DNA from: Pulicaria dysenterica
Taxonomy: Eukaryota > Streptophyta > Magnoliopsida > Asterales > Asteraceae
Direction: 5' to 3'
DNA length: 64,000 nucleotides
Assembly (NCBI GenBank): GCA_947179395.2
Contig: OX359289.1
Location: forward strand, 105,840,219-105,904,218
The translations under genes were made by a program, and so were the position numbers. Every line of letters starts with the position of its first letter. Position 1 is the stretch's first letter. Below the pieces are notes generated by a model that ran no database searches, was not told the origin of the DNA, and was given only the letters and a program-made list of their open reading frames with translations. Positions 11,413 to 21,570 of this stretch are shown in pieces.

Positions 11413-12228
11413 ATGAGTTAATCATTATACGTGTTAGTACATGTTTATTTTTGGGTTTGTTCTCAAAGAACTCAGCTTGATGAGTTTCAAACTGAGTGAC
11501 TCAGTCCGACTAATGAAGTCAGTTTAAGAGAATTTAAATTTGTTTTAAATTCCTTTTATCTCTCTATATCTACGACAAGGATAAGAAGATTCCAGAATCA
11601 AGATTGAAGATTGAAGACTCAAGATAGAATATTCAAGATTCAAGATTCCGGGTTATCCATTAGGTTGTTAGCAGATTAGGATGAGTTCTAGTTTCTTAGA
11701 ATCCGTAGGAACATGATTATAAATACTTATCTCCTGATAAGTTTAGAGGTACGACTTTATTCAACGAGTTACAGAGCCAAAACTCAGTTTCACCTCAACC
11801 CATCGATCGTATGTGTTACGAGTCTTGATTCACTGTTTGTCAGTTCAACGTGATCAAGAAACTCACAGATTGCCAATTTGTTCGTGTGTTTGAATCTTCA
11901 GATCTGTTGTGAACTTGGTAAGTATGCAATCTGTGATTAAATCCTGTTTAGAGAGTCGTCTTGTATCTATAATCATAAGTTGATTATAGATAGCAAAGTT
12001 TGAGAGATTGAGAGATTTGATTTACATTAGGTGTTTACATATCAAGTGTTGCTTACTTGATTATTTCTGTAATTATCTTCTTATTAATGAAAAGCAAAGC
12101 ATTCGATTGTTTGTGGTTTGATGTGTGTTAACAGTTTTTATTGATTTGTTCAATTTTCTGCAGAAAGTGTATTCAACCCCCCTTCTACACATTACTTACT
12201 TGTTGATACTCTCACCAAGGTACCAACA
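11413..12228 (+). repeat. Truncated 3' LTR of the nested copia element
   Basis: The segment matches the 5' LTR from about 4575 to its end at 5405 (GAGTTTAAT-type start through TACCAACA). The first 340 bp of the LTR are missing. It is followed at once by the interior of the host LTR element. Confidence 0.85.
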
Positions 12229-13500
12229 AGAAAGATTCTTCAAGAACATTGATGAATATGTCGAGATTGCAACACTCCCAGATTCACCCAGAGTGGTCCG
12301 CAAGTTTGAAGATGATATCAGTGAAAGAGAACTTGCAATTAAAAAGAAAGAATGGGCTGCAATCTCAAGAAGATAAGCAAGAAGGAAACCGAAAACAAAG
12401 AAATCTACCTTCGATGTATCAAGGGTTCTTAGTGGTATCAACATTGAAGTTCATGAACACTTTCCTCCTCTACCCGGTCAATTTCAAGTCTCTGCAGCTG
12501 ACGTCATTCAAAGAAACATACAAGAAGAAGCTGCAGAGAAATCTAGAGAAGATTCAGAGTGGCCACTGCCACCCAATTATGTAATTCCTACAACACCTCC
12601 AGTGTATACCGGTGACAAAGGCTTAGATAGCAACAACATGTTCAAAAGAACTGCTATGCAACAGCCTATTTGGAAAAGATACTTTGTCAATGCTGCTCAT
12701 CTTGAAGACAGAATTCCAGACATTTACAGTGACAAAGTTATCGAGCTCACACCTCCAGAGCCGAGGGGTCTAGACGAACATCAGAAAAGAAGATATGAAA
12801 ATATCTTACATGCTACAAGATCCCCAATGCATATTGTCACCTCTGAATACCCAATTGTTGAAATTTTGAACGTCCTTACAGGGGGTTCCTTCAAATACAA
12901 GTATGTCGTCTTTGTTGTGAAGAGGGCGCAAGGCGAAAAGGTTCAACTTAACGAAGCTGATCTGAGACATGTGAAGTTTCATGACATAACATTCATCTAT
13001 GACACATTGTCTCGGAAGCAAGGGAAAACTCCGGACGAACAATTTGGGAGATCTCAACTTATGCGATACATGAGAAATTTCATAAGCTTTGTTGAAGATC
13101 ATGACATGCAGCTTGGTACAGAGAACAACTATCTTAAAGTCAACCTTCTAAAGCCAAACCAGAGTCATCCTAATCTTGATCAGTTGGAAGAGTTGACTGC
13201 TATCTATGAAGGTCATCCGAACTACAAAGGAGATAGGGTGTAGTCTTCCACAACGAAAAGAAACAGAAAATATTTGTAAGAACGAAAGAATGCATGGCCT
13301 ATTCTGATGGTACTTTGAAACTTCTGCACTACGCTTTGCATGAAAAAGTGTGGGCAGCTCGTAATGAATTGACTGAAGAATATCAAAAACAAGCCTTCAG
13401 GTCAATCGAGCAAATGAAGAACACATTGGAGGACCGGAAGCAAATGAGGCCCTGGCAGGTTGCCCTCGGGATTCGCAACAAGTCTAGACAAGATGTGTAG
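12229..13500 (+). pseudogene. Unrecognised gag-like ORF next to the 3' LTR
   Basis: The frames 12229-12374, about 12376-12600, 12602-13243 and 13240-13500 read as one protein broken by a TAA (at 12374), small shifts and a TAG at 13241. Visible words include FEDDISERELAIKKKEWAA, HIVTSEYPIVEILNVL, SQLMRYMRNFISFVEDH, YSDGTLKLLHYALHEKV and RPWQVALGIRNKSRQDV. There is no zinc knuckle, DSG, RT or integrase motif. It ends 50 bp before the 3' LTR, which is an unusual place for a retrotransposon gene. I do not recognise the family; similar tail proteins occur in large non-autonomous plant LTR elements. Confidence 0.5.
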
Positions 13501-13540
13501 TTTATTTATTTCTTGTTGTGAATCGTTACACACCTCACTT

Positions 13541-13550
13541 AGGGAGAGAA
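13541..13550 (+). promoter_or_regulatory. Polypurine tract of the 228-bp-LTR element
   Basis: AGGGAGAGAA directly precedes the TGTTAG of the 3' LTR, in the position where plus-strand DNA synthesis is primed. Confidence 0.8.
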
Positions 13551-13778
13551 TGTTAGATTATAATAGTGAGGGTGCAATATGTCAATATTGTAAACTTGGG
13601 CAAATGCTATAAAAGGCATTTGCCCCACTTTTCTAATTAAGCTTTGCTCATTTCTACATATCTTGTGTTTGTGTTTTCTCCCAAGCTCTCGGCTCTCTCT
13701 TTCTAAACCGATTCACACACACAAACACATTCAAGTTAATCTTTAGCATTTCTTTATCCTTACATTAAGGGACCATCA
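13551..13778 (+). repeat. 3' LTR of the 228-bp-LTR element
   Basis: This is the partner of 3506-3733 with the same length and the same ends. The TAAAC duplication follows at 13779-13783. Six visible substitutions suggest a moderately old insertion. Confidence 0.9.
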
Positions 13779-14209
13779 TAAACTAAAGATAAGTGGTTGT
13801 AATGCAAGTCATATTGGGTGTTCTTTGTTTATATTAACATGAATGAGCCATATATTGGGGTGGATTAGTGATATTTTGGAAGTAATATGTTGTAATAATT
13901 TATTAGATTGAAATGGTCATCAAAATATCTTATTAGGTGTTAATAAGATGTTATAATGTGTCATATTACATGTAAATTAGTTGCCATAAGTATTAACGGG
14001 TCATATAAGTTTTGATTAGTAAAATATGTAAGTTATGGTATCTATTATTTGTTTAAAAATAAGTATGATCTATACGGATGATATTAGATCATATTGGGTG
14101 GAAATTAGTTGTAATGGATACTAATATAGTTGAATATTTGGTCTATCATATATTGTGTTATTTGTATTAGGTATTAATTTTCGTATACGTTTGTGTTTAC
14201 TAATTGTAG

Positions 14210-14430
14210 ATACAAATGTTGAAAGAGACGGTGATAACATTGCAATAGAATGAAAACCTTCTAAAAGCAAAATTGCAAGAAAATGAAAGCATTTTAAGAA
14301 AAGAGATGGAAAAACAAAAGTTGGCAAGTCAACAACAAAAAAAAAGACTTGCAAGACCAAGTGGCAACGTTGAACAAGATGATGCTTCAACATTTACAAT
14401 CTCGAGGCTCTTCTTCGTCTTTCTAGTATG
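14210..14430 (+). pseudogene. Last exon of the CACTA Transposase_24-like gene
   Basis: After an acceptor (TTGTAG at 14204-14209) the frame reads MLKETVITLQ, a TAG stop, then NENLLKAKLQENESILRKEMEKQKL. After a slip in a run of nine A it continues DLQDQVATLNKMMLQHLQSRGSS. A short C-terminal coiled coil is typical of this protein family. The TAG, probably from CAG or CAA, and the frame slip disable it. Confidence 0.6.
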
Positions 14431-14639
14431 GCATTATGTGCAAATGTCAATTGATAACAAAACTAAATGTTGGAACTTTTTTTTGTGACGGTAAATGACA
14501 GAACTTAATATCGTATTTTAGATATCCTGTTGAATTTCGTAGTGTATGATAGACGTTAAATGAAATTTTAGTATTGTAGTTTATATTTTTATCCAATTAA
14601 AATATTAGAAGTTACAGAAATTACGACAATTATAAAAAT

Positions 14640-15190
14640 GTAATTTAGAAAACTGCATATTTGTGAGGGATTTCCAAGAGCTTTGCAAGGGATTTGCGAG
14701 GAAAGAACCCTTGTAAATCCTTTTGAAATAACTTGTTCCCTCGGAATTCCCTCGCTGTATCTACCTCGCAAATTCCTCGCAAATATATCCATGCAGATTT
14801 CTCGTAAACAACTCCCCTCGCAAACGTAGCCCTCGCAAATCTCTCGCAACAATGATCCTTACAAATTCCTCGCAACAGAAACCCTCACAATTCTCTCGCA
14901 AATTACGTCCTCGCAACTCCCTCGCAAATAATTTCCCTTACAAGTCCCTTGCAAATGTACACCCTTGCAATTCCCTCGGAATTTTTAGTACTCGGAAATT
15001 CCTCGCAAACTTTCCTCGGAAATTCCTCGCAAACTTTCCTCGGAAATTCCTCGCAAACTTTCCTCGAAAATTCCTCGCAATCGATTTGCGACGAGGTTTT
15101 TTGCAAGGGCAGGTTTCCCTCGGAAATTCCGGTTTTTCTAGGGATTTCCGAGGGAATCTGCCCTCGGAAATTCCAGTTTTTCTAGTAGTG
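14640..15190 (+). repeat. Subterminal repeats and right terminus of CACTA element 1
   Basis: About fifteen copies of CTCGCAAA or TTCCTCGCAAA are packed here, with inverted forms (TTGCGACGAGG, TTCCGAGGGAA) close to the terminal TAGTAGTG. Subterminal arrays of short words are the known binding sites of CACTA transposases. The reading frames that cross this array on both strands are repeat artefacts. Confidence 0.75.
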
Positions 15191-16192
15191 TTATTAAATT
15201 GAAAAGTCACACAAATCAGATATTACCGTACATACTAGACTAAATGTCAGCGTGATACACGGGTTGGTTTAAAAGATAATAAATATTGAACATTAAGAAA
15301 AAGTACTAAATAATAATAAAACGCGAATTAAATGAGAAAGTAAAAAATATCGACATACATTATCAACACTCTAATCAACGGTGGAAACATCGACACGAGT
15401 AGGAGGGCTGCCTTGACGGCATAAACGTAATATCATGATACAAATAGACATGATTGTATTTCTTATATAAGTCATAATCATTTTTGTTACAAGGGTAATA
15501 AAGTTAAGCGTTATTGGTTATAATTAAAAAGAAATTTAAAATGATTATTAAATATTTTAGAATGATAAAACTAAAAAATTGACTAAATATGATTTTTTGA
15601 AATATTATAAAGGGTAAATATAATATTTGTAAATTAAGGTGGACAAATATGATTTTATATGATATAATAAGGACATATGTGAAATTAATAATTTTGACTC
15701 AAAAAAGTCAAAATTGATTTTTTGATTTTAAGTGGATGAATGGTCAAGATTAAATATTTTTTTAAATTAATAATTTAGGTCGTCTAATAAATTTATCAAA
15801 TTAGTCTTTTATTTATATTAGAATATTCTAGTTTACGTGAATCTATTAGTAAACATATTAGGTGTGTTGGACATAACTAGTTGCGTTGAGGCTAAAGCTG
15901 GGGCTTATTAATTGATAATCAAGCCCAAGTCATAAGCTTACTTGAAAAGGTTTTTTATTTTGAGAGCTTATATGAGATTATGTTACAATAATCCTCTCAA
16001 GATTGTAACACCCGAACGAAGCTAGAGAGCTGAGGATTATAAAAACTAGAATCTCAAACACTTATAATCTCCTATAAGCCCGTTACAAAACACACCCATA
16101 TATGATCACGCCTAGGTGATTTCATATTTAAATGCACTTTGAACACCCTAAAGAAATCAAAATACTAGTAAATATGTAAATATGTGTGTGTG
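15191..16192. other. AT-rich stretch without a recognisable gene
   Basis: No convincing coding sequence is seen on either strand. The only structured part is 15862-16100, which begins GGTGTGTTGGACATAAC and ends GTTACAAAACACACC. It contains partly complementary inner segments (GAGATTATG/CAAACACTTATAATCTC), so it may be a small non-autonomous DNA element. No exact target duplication is visible. Confidence 0.4.
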
Positions 16193-16201
16193 TATATATA
16201 C

Positions 16202-16250
<49 letters not shown>

Positions 16251-16253
16251 GAG
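16193..16253. repeat. (TA)n(GA)n microsatellite
   Basis: A dinucleotide TA run passes directly into a GA run just left of the MULE-like terminus. It may obscure the target duplication of that element. Confidence 0.9.
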
Positions 16254-16255
16254 AG

Positions 16256-16410
16256 TTAGATGTTTAAATGGGTCCCTAAACTTAGCAAAACTGTTATTTT
16301 GTTCCTTTAACTTTAAAAGTGGTACAGATGGTCCTTAGTGAAATATTTTGTAGCCAATTTGGTCCTTTCTAACGTTGACCGTTAGTCAATACCGTTAAAT
16401 TAGGGGTAGT
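16256..16410 (+). repeat. Left terminal inverted repeat of the MULE-like element
   Basis: It aligns with the reverse complement of 26712-26873 over about 150 bp, for example CCTTTAACTTTAAAAGTG versus CCTTTAACTTTAGAAGTG, and TTTTGTAGCCAATTTGGTCC identical in both. Confidence 0.8.
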
Positions 16411-17000
16411 TTGTTTTTTTTTATCATTTTTCTAGTTTTTTATTAATTAAAAATAGAAAATAATATATATTTTTTAAATAAGAAACCCTATCATCCTCTC
16501 TACACTCACACTCATACTCACATCAAAAACACACACACACTCTCTCTCTCTCTCTCCATCTCTCTCCCCCCCCTCTCTCTCTTTCCTCTGTCGGCCACTT
16601 AAAACCTCCCTCTAGAAGCCGCCTCCACCGCCATCTTCACTATTCACCGCCACCATACACCAGCATCATCACCGCCACCATCCACCAGCACCATCACCAC
16701 CTACACCACCATCCAAACGCCACTGTACACCACCACCACTGCACTACCACTTCGCCACCACTTACACCACCATCCAAACGCCACCGCACCCCATCACCAC
16801 TGCACTTCCACTTAGCCACCGTAACCCTAGATCTGTAACCAAACGCCACCACCATCCACCGTAACCCTAGATCTGCACCATTCACCTTAACCACTCGATC
16901 TGCAACAGCCAAACCACCGCCGCTTCTCTTTCATCTATTCTTCATTTGTAGCCGCCACACCGCCATCTTCTTTTAGCACCTACTTATTCTTCTCCTATGT

Positions 17001-19179
17001 TGTAACATCCTGAAAATGGGCCTAGTAGTACTTAGTTGTACTTCATGCTCAAAGGGTTGTACCATGACTTTAATTATGAGTAGTAGTGATTAAATAAATA
17101 TTTTGTTAGTTAAAGTGGATACATGAGTGGTTATATGAAAAGAAGGGTTAATAAGTAAAAGTAATAAAATGTTAAATGGTTCCATGTAATGATTCCGTAG
17201 ATGTCCCCGTTAGTTGAAACGGGTAATCCTAAGTTATGTTTTAAGTTGAATAGGAGAACAAAATACCCGCGTGGGGTAATAGACTTTAAGTCGGTCTAAG
17301 TCTTTAAGACTTATCTTCTTTCCCAAAACACACACATACGCATACATACGTATGCATACACACACACTTGTTTCTTTGGATTTTGAAGAGAAATCAAGAA
17401 GGGGAAAGGATTGGCAAGTGATTTCAATATCAGATCAAGCTCCGATCTGCTGTGTACTCACAGATTTGTAAGTGTTCTTGAGCTCCAAATCTAGTTTTGA
17501 GTTTGTAATTATTAAACCTCAAATGGAAGGATTAAATGGTGTTTTGATGTGGGTTTTATGTACATAAGATGTTAGCCAACTTCTATAGATGTTAAATAAA
17601 GTATATAAACGATTAAAGTTGAGTTTTAGTCGATTTGGGTGTCAAAAATGGGTATTTGCAGGTCTGTACACGAACAGGGACGAAGTCTGCTGTTTGTGAC
17701 TTTCCTACGGCCGCAGAAGGGATTTTCTCCTACGGCCGCAGAGGATTTTCCCTACGGCCGCAGAAGGTTTTTTCTGCACAGCAACCCAAACTTTGAAAAA
17801 TCATATAAAATCAACCGTAACTCCGTTTGAGGCGTATGACCTGTCGTTTCGAAGCTAAGAGAGTCTATTTTCATAATATTATAATTTCAAGGGATGATAC
17901 GGAAATGACTTTGGTTAAATACCTAGTTTAGTGATGGGTAGTCATGGCATATGGGGTGTGTGAGATGTTTAGCAATATATCTCGCCTATTGAGCTTATGT
18001 GTATGCTATTATATGGTGCTTAAACATGAATGGTGGTATTTTTAGGTACTACTTGACTTTATTGGTATTGTGTGTAGTGGCTAAACATAAGTACTCTATT
18101 ATAGGTGAACCGTACGACTCTGAAGAACGAGACAATCACGATATTTGTTTACTGTAGCCTCTAGCCTCTCAGGTGAGTATAGGATAACATAAGAATTAAT
18201 ATAACCGTGTTACATGTTATCTATATGTGTTATGTATTAGTAATTCCGTGAAATGTAATTAACCTTTATGTATGCTATGTTTATGCATGACACATGTAAC
18301 AATTGAATCAGGATTTGAGATATGATTATGATTATGCAAGAAGCATGTATGAATTGAACCATGGATATTATATGTATATGATATGCGCGCTATGAGGCCC
18401 GTATGGGTCAGATTTGTATTTGTGATCGGATCCGAGATAAGGGGGCTGGTTATAGTCCACGAACGGGGCCAGTGCGCTGGGGCGTTTTGAGACCTGCGGA
18501 TCGATGATAGCGTCAACTACCTGGGGTTGCAAACCCAACGTTCCCCGAGTCATATGGGGATGACTTATTGTTGTACTCCATGAAGGCTGTGGCCTGAAAC
18601 GCAACGGTGGACCGCTACCCGCTCACCCACCCGCGCGGTTGATGTGTCTGGTTTCCCCAGTTAGGAGTGTTGAGCCGGGCTAGCTACCCTGCAAGATTAT
18701 GCTTCCTTCTGGCTGTGCCAGCTCATCGCGAGATGCTAGGATAGCACTGTTTGATATATTGTTGATATGTGATATGTTTATATTACTGAATATGCTATCT
18801 TATGCTCACTAGCTTTAATTAGCTAACAGATACTCTTCCCATGACTGCAGGTGGCACTTAGATATGTGAGCTTGGGTACCTGCTTGTAGTTACTAATCTT
18901 TTGGAGGAACACTTATCTATATTACTTTTAGTTACTGTTTATGTTGTATAAACATGTATAAGTGGTCGGTGAACAAATTCCGTAACACCAACAAATCTTT
19001 TGTATACCGTGGCTTCTTTTGATTGTATTATCGCCACTTTTATAGCTTTCGCTGTAATTATTATGTTTTGAAAAACAGGTTTGATATAATTAAAGTTTGC
19101 AGACGGATCCACGCAGTATGGATTCTTGATTTATTATTATTAAAATGAAAAATCTGGTTTTCAAAATCGGGGTGTTACA
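17001..19179 (+). repeat. 5' LTR of gypsy element 1
   Basis: The LTR starts TGTAACATCC and ends GGGGTGTTACA. I find no difference from the 3' copy when reading the lines side by side. It includes three CTACGGCCGCAG words at about 17706-17762. It also has a possible leader exon bounded by an acceptor at 18103-18104 and a GTGAGT donor at 18173, followed by a CTGCAG acceptor at 18850. The reading frames inside it are not genes. Confidence 0.95.
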
Positions 19180-19182
19180 AGT

Positions 19183-19195
19183 TGGTATCAGAGCC
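19183..19195 (+). promoter_or_regulatory. Primer-binding site of gypsy element 1
   Basis: TGGTATCAGAGCC starts three bases after the LTR end. It is a perfect initiator tRNA-Met type site. Confidence 0.9.
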
Positions 19196-19400
19196 TAGGT
19201 TTGAGTGAATTGGGTACTTGAAAGAGTATTCAGTCTCAAACCCAGGCCCGACCATTGTTTAGTGTTCCTCGGGAGGTCATGGGGTGAGTGAAAGAGTGCT
19301 GTATTCTTGAAATGCTAATGTTTAATTGCTTGTTATGTTAGTAAAATGTGATAATAATACTATATAAGTTTTGTTTGGCCAGCACACTTAATAGAATAGT

Positions 19401-20369
19401 ATGGATGAGCACGAGGATAGAGAGGTTTATATCCGACAGTTAGAGGCTCGTATAAAGGCGTTCGAAAAACGGATGCTCGTGCATTCGGTTGTAGAATCTG
19501 AGCAATCGCCTGATCTTAGAATTATCTTATCTTGCCAACTTCCTACCTATGACGGTAGCAGGGATCCTAGTGTAACTGAAAAATGGATCCGTGAGATGGA
19601 GCTAGCTTTTGAAAGCATCAATTGTAAGGAGTCTAACAAGGTAGGCTTTGCTCGGAAGCAACTGAGGGGCAATGCAATTGCCTGGTACAACACAGTGATT
19701 TCATCTACGCCTCCAGAGGTGACAGTTGCCTTCACTTGGACGGACTTTCTAAGGATTCTTCGCAGCAAGTATTATTCTGATCAGGTACTGGATACACTAG
19801 AAGAGAAGTATATGAGTTTGGAAAAGGGTAATAAACACTTATTGTCTGATGAAAAGGCAAAGATTTCACGGTTTATGAAAACCTTACCACCAGACTACCG
19901 AGCTTTAGTCCGGAGTGCTCCAACTTTAGATGTTGCAATTGAAATGGCCCGACAGTATGAAAGTGACAATGTAGAGAAGAAAGAATCCACTGGTGCAAGT
20001 TCCAAAAGAAAATTTGAGCAATCTTCTGAGTCGGAAGATTTGGTAGGTGGATTTTGGCAACAACAGGGAGGTCAAGAGTATAATCAATCAACTGCTCCAT
20101 GGTGTTCGCAATGCCGTTCCAGGCATACTGACAATTGTACCAAGGAAATAGCAAGGTGTCCCCAGTGTGGACGGAAGGGACATAATGCTGAAACATGTCG
20201 TTTCAAAGGTAATGTGTGTTACAAATGTTTCAAGCCCGGACATCGTTTGTCAGAGTGTAGGTCTGGGCAGGGTCAGGGATCGGGAGGAGCAGGAGGATCA
20301 TCTTTAGGTCAAAAGAAGGAGAGTACACCTCGTGCGACTGGTATGGCTTTTCAGATGACGGTCGACTAG
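19401..20369 (+). pseudogene. Gypsy gag with two CCHC zinc knuckles, ending in a premature stop
   Basis: The ATG at 19401 opens 322 residues. A short coiled coil is followed by the Retrotrans_gag region (LPTYDGSRDPSVTEKWIREME, KQLRGNAIAWYN). Two knuckles follow: CPQCGRKGHNAETC and CYKCFKPGHRLSEC. Compared with the intact relative at 48305, about 20 residues are missing after LEKGN. The frame stops at TAG where the relative has Glu (MTKEEAKGAGDVITG versus MTVD*AKTAGDVITG). Gag itself could still be made and might assemble. Confidence 0.85.
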
Positions 20370-20850
20370 GCCAAGACAGCAGGTGATGTTATCACAGGCA
20401 ATTCTTAATTAATTCAATGCTTGCATGTATTTTATTTGATTCTGGTACTACTTACTCCTTCGTTTCTCCGAGTTTGTGAAAGAAATCAATTGTCAAATTT
20501 TTTTATGAAGAGTCCTATTGAAGTGGAAGTTGCTGATGGCAACTTAATGACCGGTTACTTCATCAGTTCCTCGAGCCTCAATTGATATTGACGGTCATTA
20601 TTTTTTTTTTAGATATCTCCGTTGCTTGTACCTATATCTGGTTTTAATACAGTTGTTGGAATGGATTGGCTGGTAAGTCAAAATGCTGAAATCCTATGTT
20701 CTAAAAAGTTAATTAAGATTCCTCTTCCAAACGGGTCATATGCCATGACTCGTCGTGAATGGAGGAAATCTGAAATTCCTTTGATCTCAGCAATTAAAGC
20801 TCACAAATCAATAGTCAAAGGGTGTGAATTATATTTTGGCTCGTGTGATT
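20370..20850 (+). pseudogene. Gypsy protease remnant
   Basis: The frame CILFDSGTTYSFVS near 20430-20466 keeps the catalytic DSG, but a TGA follows shortly. The block 20622-20850 (LVPISGFNTVVGMDWL, IKIPLPNGSYA) is the C-terminal part of the protease and its linker. One frameshift near 20840 separates it from RT. Confidence 0.8.
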
Positions 20851-21570
20851 GATACAAAGATGGAAAAGAAGAAAGTTGTTAGTGACATAAGGGTGGTATC
20901 GGAATACCATGATGTCTTTCCTGACGAACTACTTGTATTACCTTCTGTACGAGATGTAGAATATCAGATTAATTTTGTTCCAGGTGCTACACCTGTGGCA
21001 ATAGCTCCTTATCGTCTCGCTCCATCTGAAATTCGCGAGATGATGACGCAAATTCAAGAACTCCTTGATAAAGGCTTTATTCGTCCCAGCTCTTCGCCTT
21101 GGGGAGCTCTAGTCTTATTTGTTAAAAAGAAAGACGGGACGATGCGTATGTGCATAGATTACAGGGAGTTAAATAAAAGAACAATAAAGAATAAGTACCC
21201 TCTTCCTCGCATAGATGATTTGTTCGATCAGCTACAGGGTGCTACTTGTTTTTCTATGATCGTCCTTCGATCTGGTTATCACCAAGTTTGGGTATGTGAC
21301 GAGGATAATCTAATCACAGTTTATCGAAACAAATACGGGCATTATGAATTACTTGTAATGCTTTTTGGTTTGACAAATGCTCTGGCTGTATTTATAGACT
21401 TGATGAATCGAGTCTGCCGTCCTTTTCTTGGTAACCTTGTAATAGTATTCATCGATAATATTCTTATATATTCCAAGTTCGAGGCAGAACACGAGACTCA
21501 CCTTCGTATGGTTTTTGATATTCTTTTACGTGAGCATTGTATGCTAAATTTTAATATGGAACCCTATTAG
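20824..21570 (+). pseudogene. Gypsy reverse transcriptase with inactivated catalytic residues
   Basis: The Ty3/gypsy RT domain is clear: APYRLAPSEIREMM, VKKKDGTMRMCIDYRELN and KYPLPRIDDLFDQL. Two of the three catalytic aspartates are replaced. FSKIDLRSGYHQ of the relative at 50310 is FSMIVLRSGYHQ here (D to V), and FIDDILIYS is FIDNILIYS (second D to N). The frame ends at TAG 21568-21570, before the RT thumb and RNase H. Enzyme activity would not be expected. Confidence 0.9.

Larger units (their letters stand above)
4234..12228 (+). mobile_element. Ty1/copia element nested in the LTR element, rearranged at its 3' side
   Basis: A 1172-bp left LTR (4234-5405; ends TGTTGG and CCAACA) is followed by a primer site and a copia gag-PR-IN reading order. 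The coding part stops just before RT at about 10650. There it joins an inverted piece of the same LTR (10651-11412) and then the distal part of a sense LTR (11413-12228). The flanks GTAGA and AGAAA do not match as a target duplication, as expected after rearrangement. RT and RNase H are missing, so it cannot move by itself. Confidence 0.85.
3506..13778 (+). mobile_element. Non-autonomous LTR retrotransposon with 228-bp LTRs (host of a copia insertion)
   Basis: Two 228-bp direct repeats (3506-3733 and 13551-13778) begin TGTTAGATTATAA and end GACCATCA. They differ at about six positions by eye. The 5-bp target duplication TAAAC flanks them at 3501-3505 and 13779-13783. A primer-binding site follows the left repeat and a purine tract precedes the right one. 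Without the nested copia element the interior is only about 1.8 kb and encodes a single unrecognised ORF next to the 3' LTR, with no RT, integrase or protease. It sits in an intron of the CACTA gene. Confidence 0.9.
2500..15190 (+). mobile_element. CACTA (En/Spm) element, right part, with nested insertions
   Basis: The right end at 15190 reads TTTTTCTAGTAGTG, the complement of a CACTACTAGAAA-type terminal inverted repeat, preceded by about 0.5 kb of subterminal CTCGCAAA words. Upstream is a split gene with Transposase_24-like coding, found in plant Ptta/En/Spm elements. Removing the LTR element at 3506-13778 brings the exons together and leaves about 2.4 kb. No left terminus is recognisable; it may lie beyond or have been removed by the copia remnant at 1-2508. 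Confidence 0.75.

Noticed and set aside
14589..15210. Overlapping frames with repeated FLGNSSQT or RKVCEEFP
   Set aside because: They are produced by the CTCGCAAA subterminal array of the CACTA element.
17639..18604. Frames repeated exactly at 22939-23904
   Set aside because: They lie in the LTR pair of gypsy element 1. They have no coding features and are interrupted by potential splice sites.
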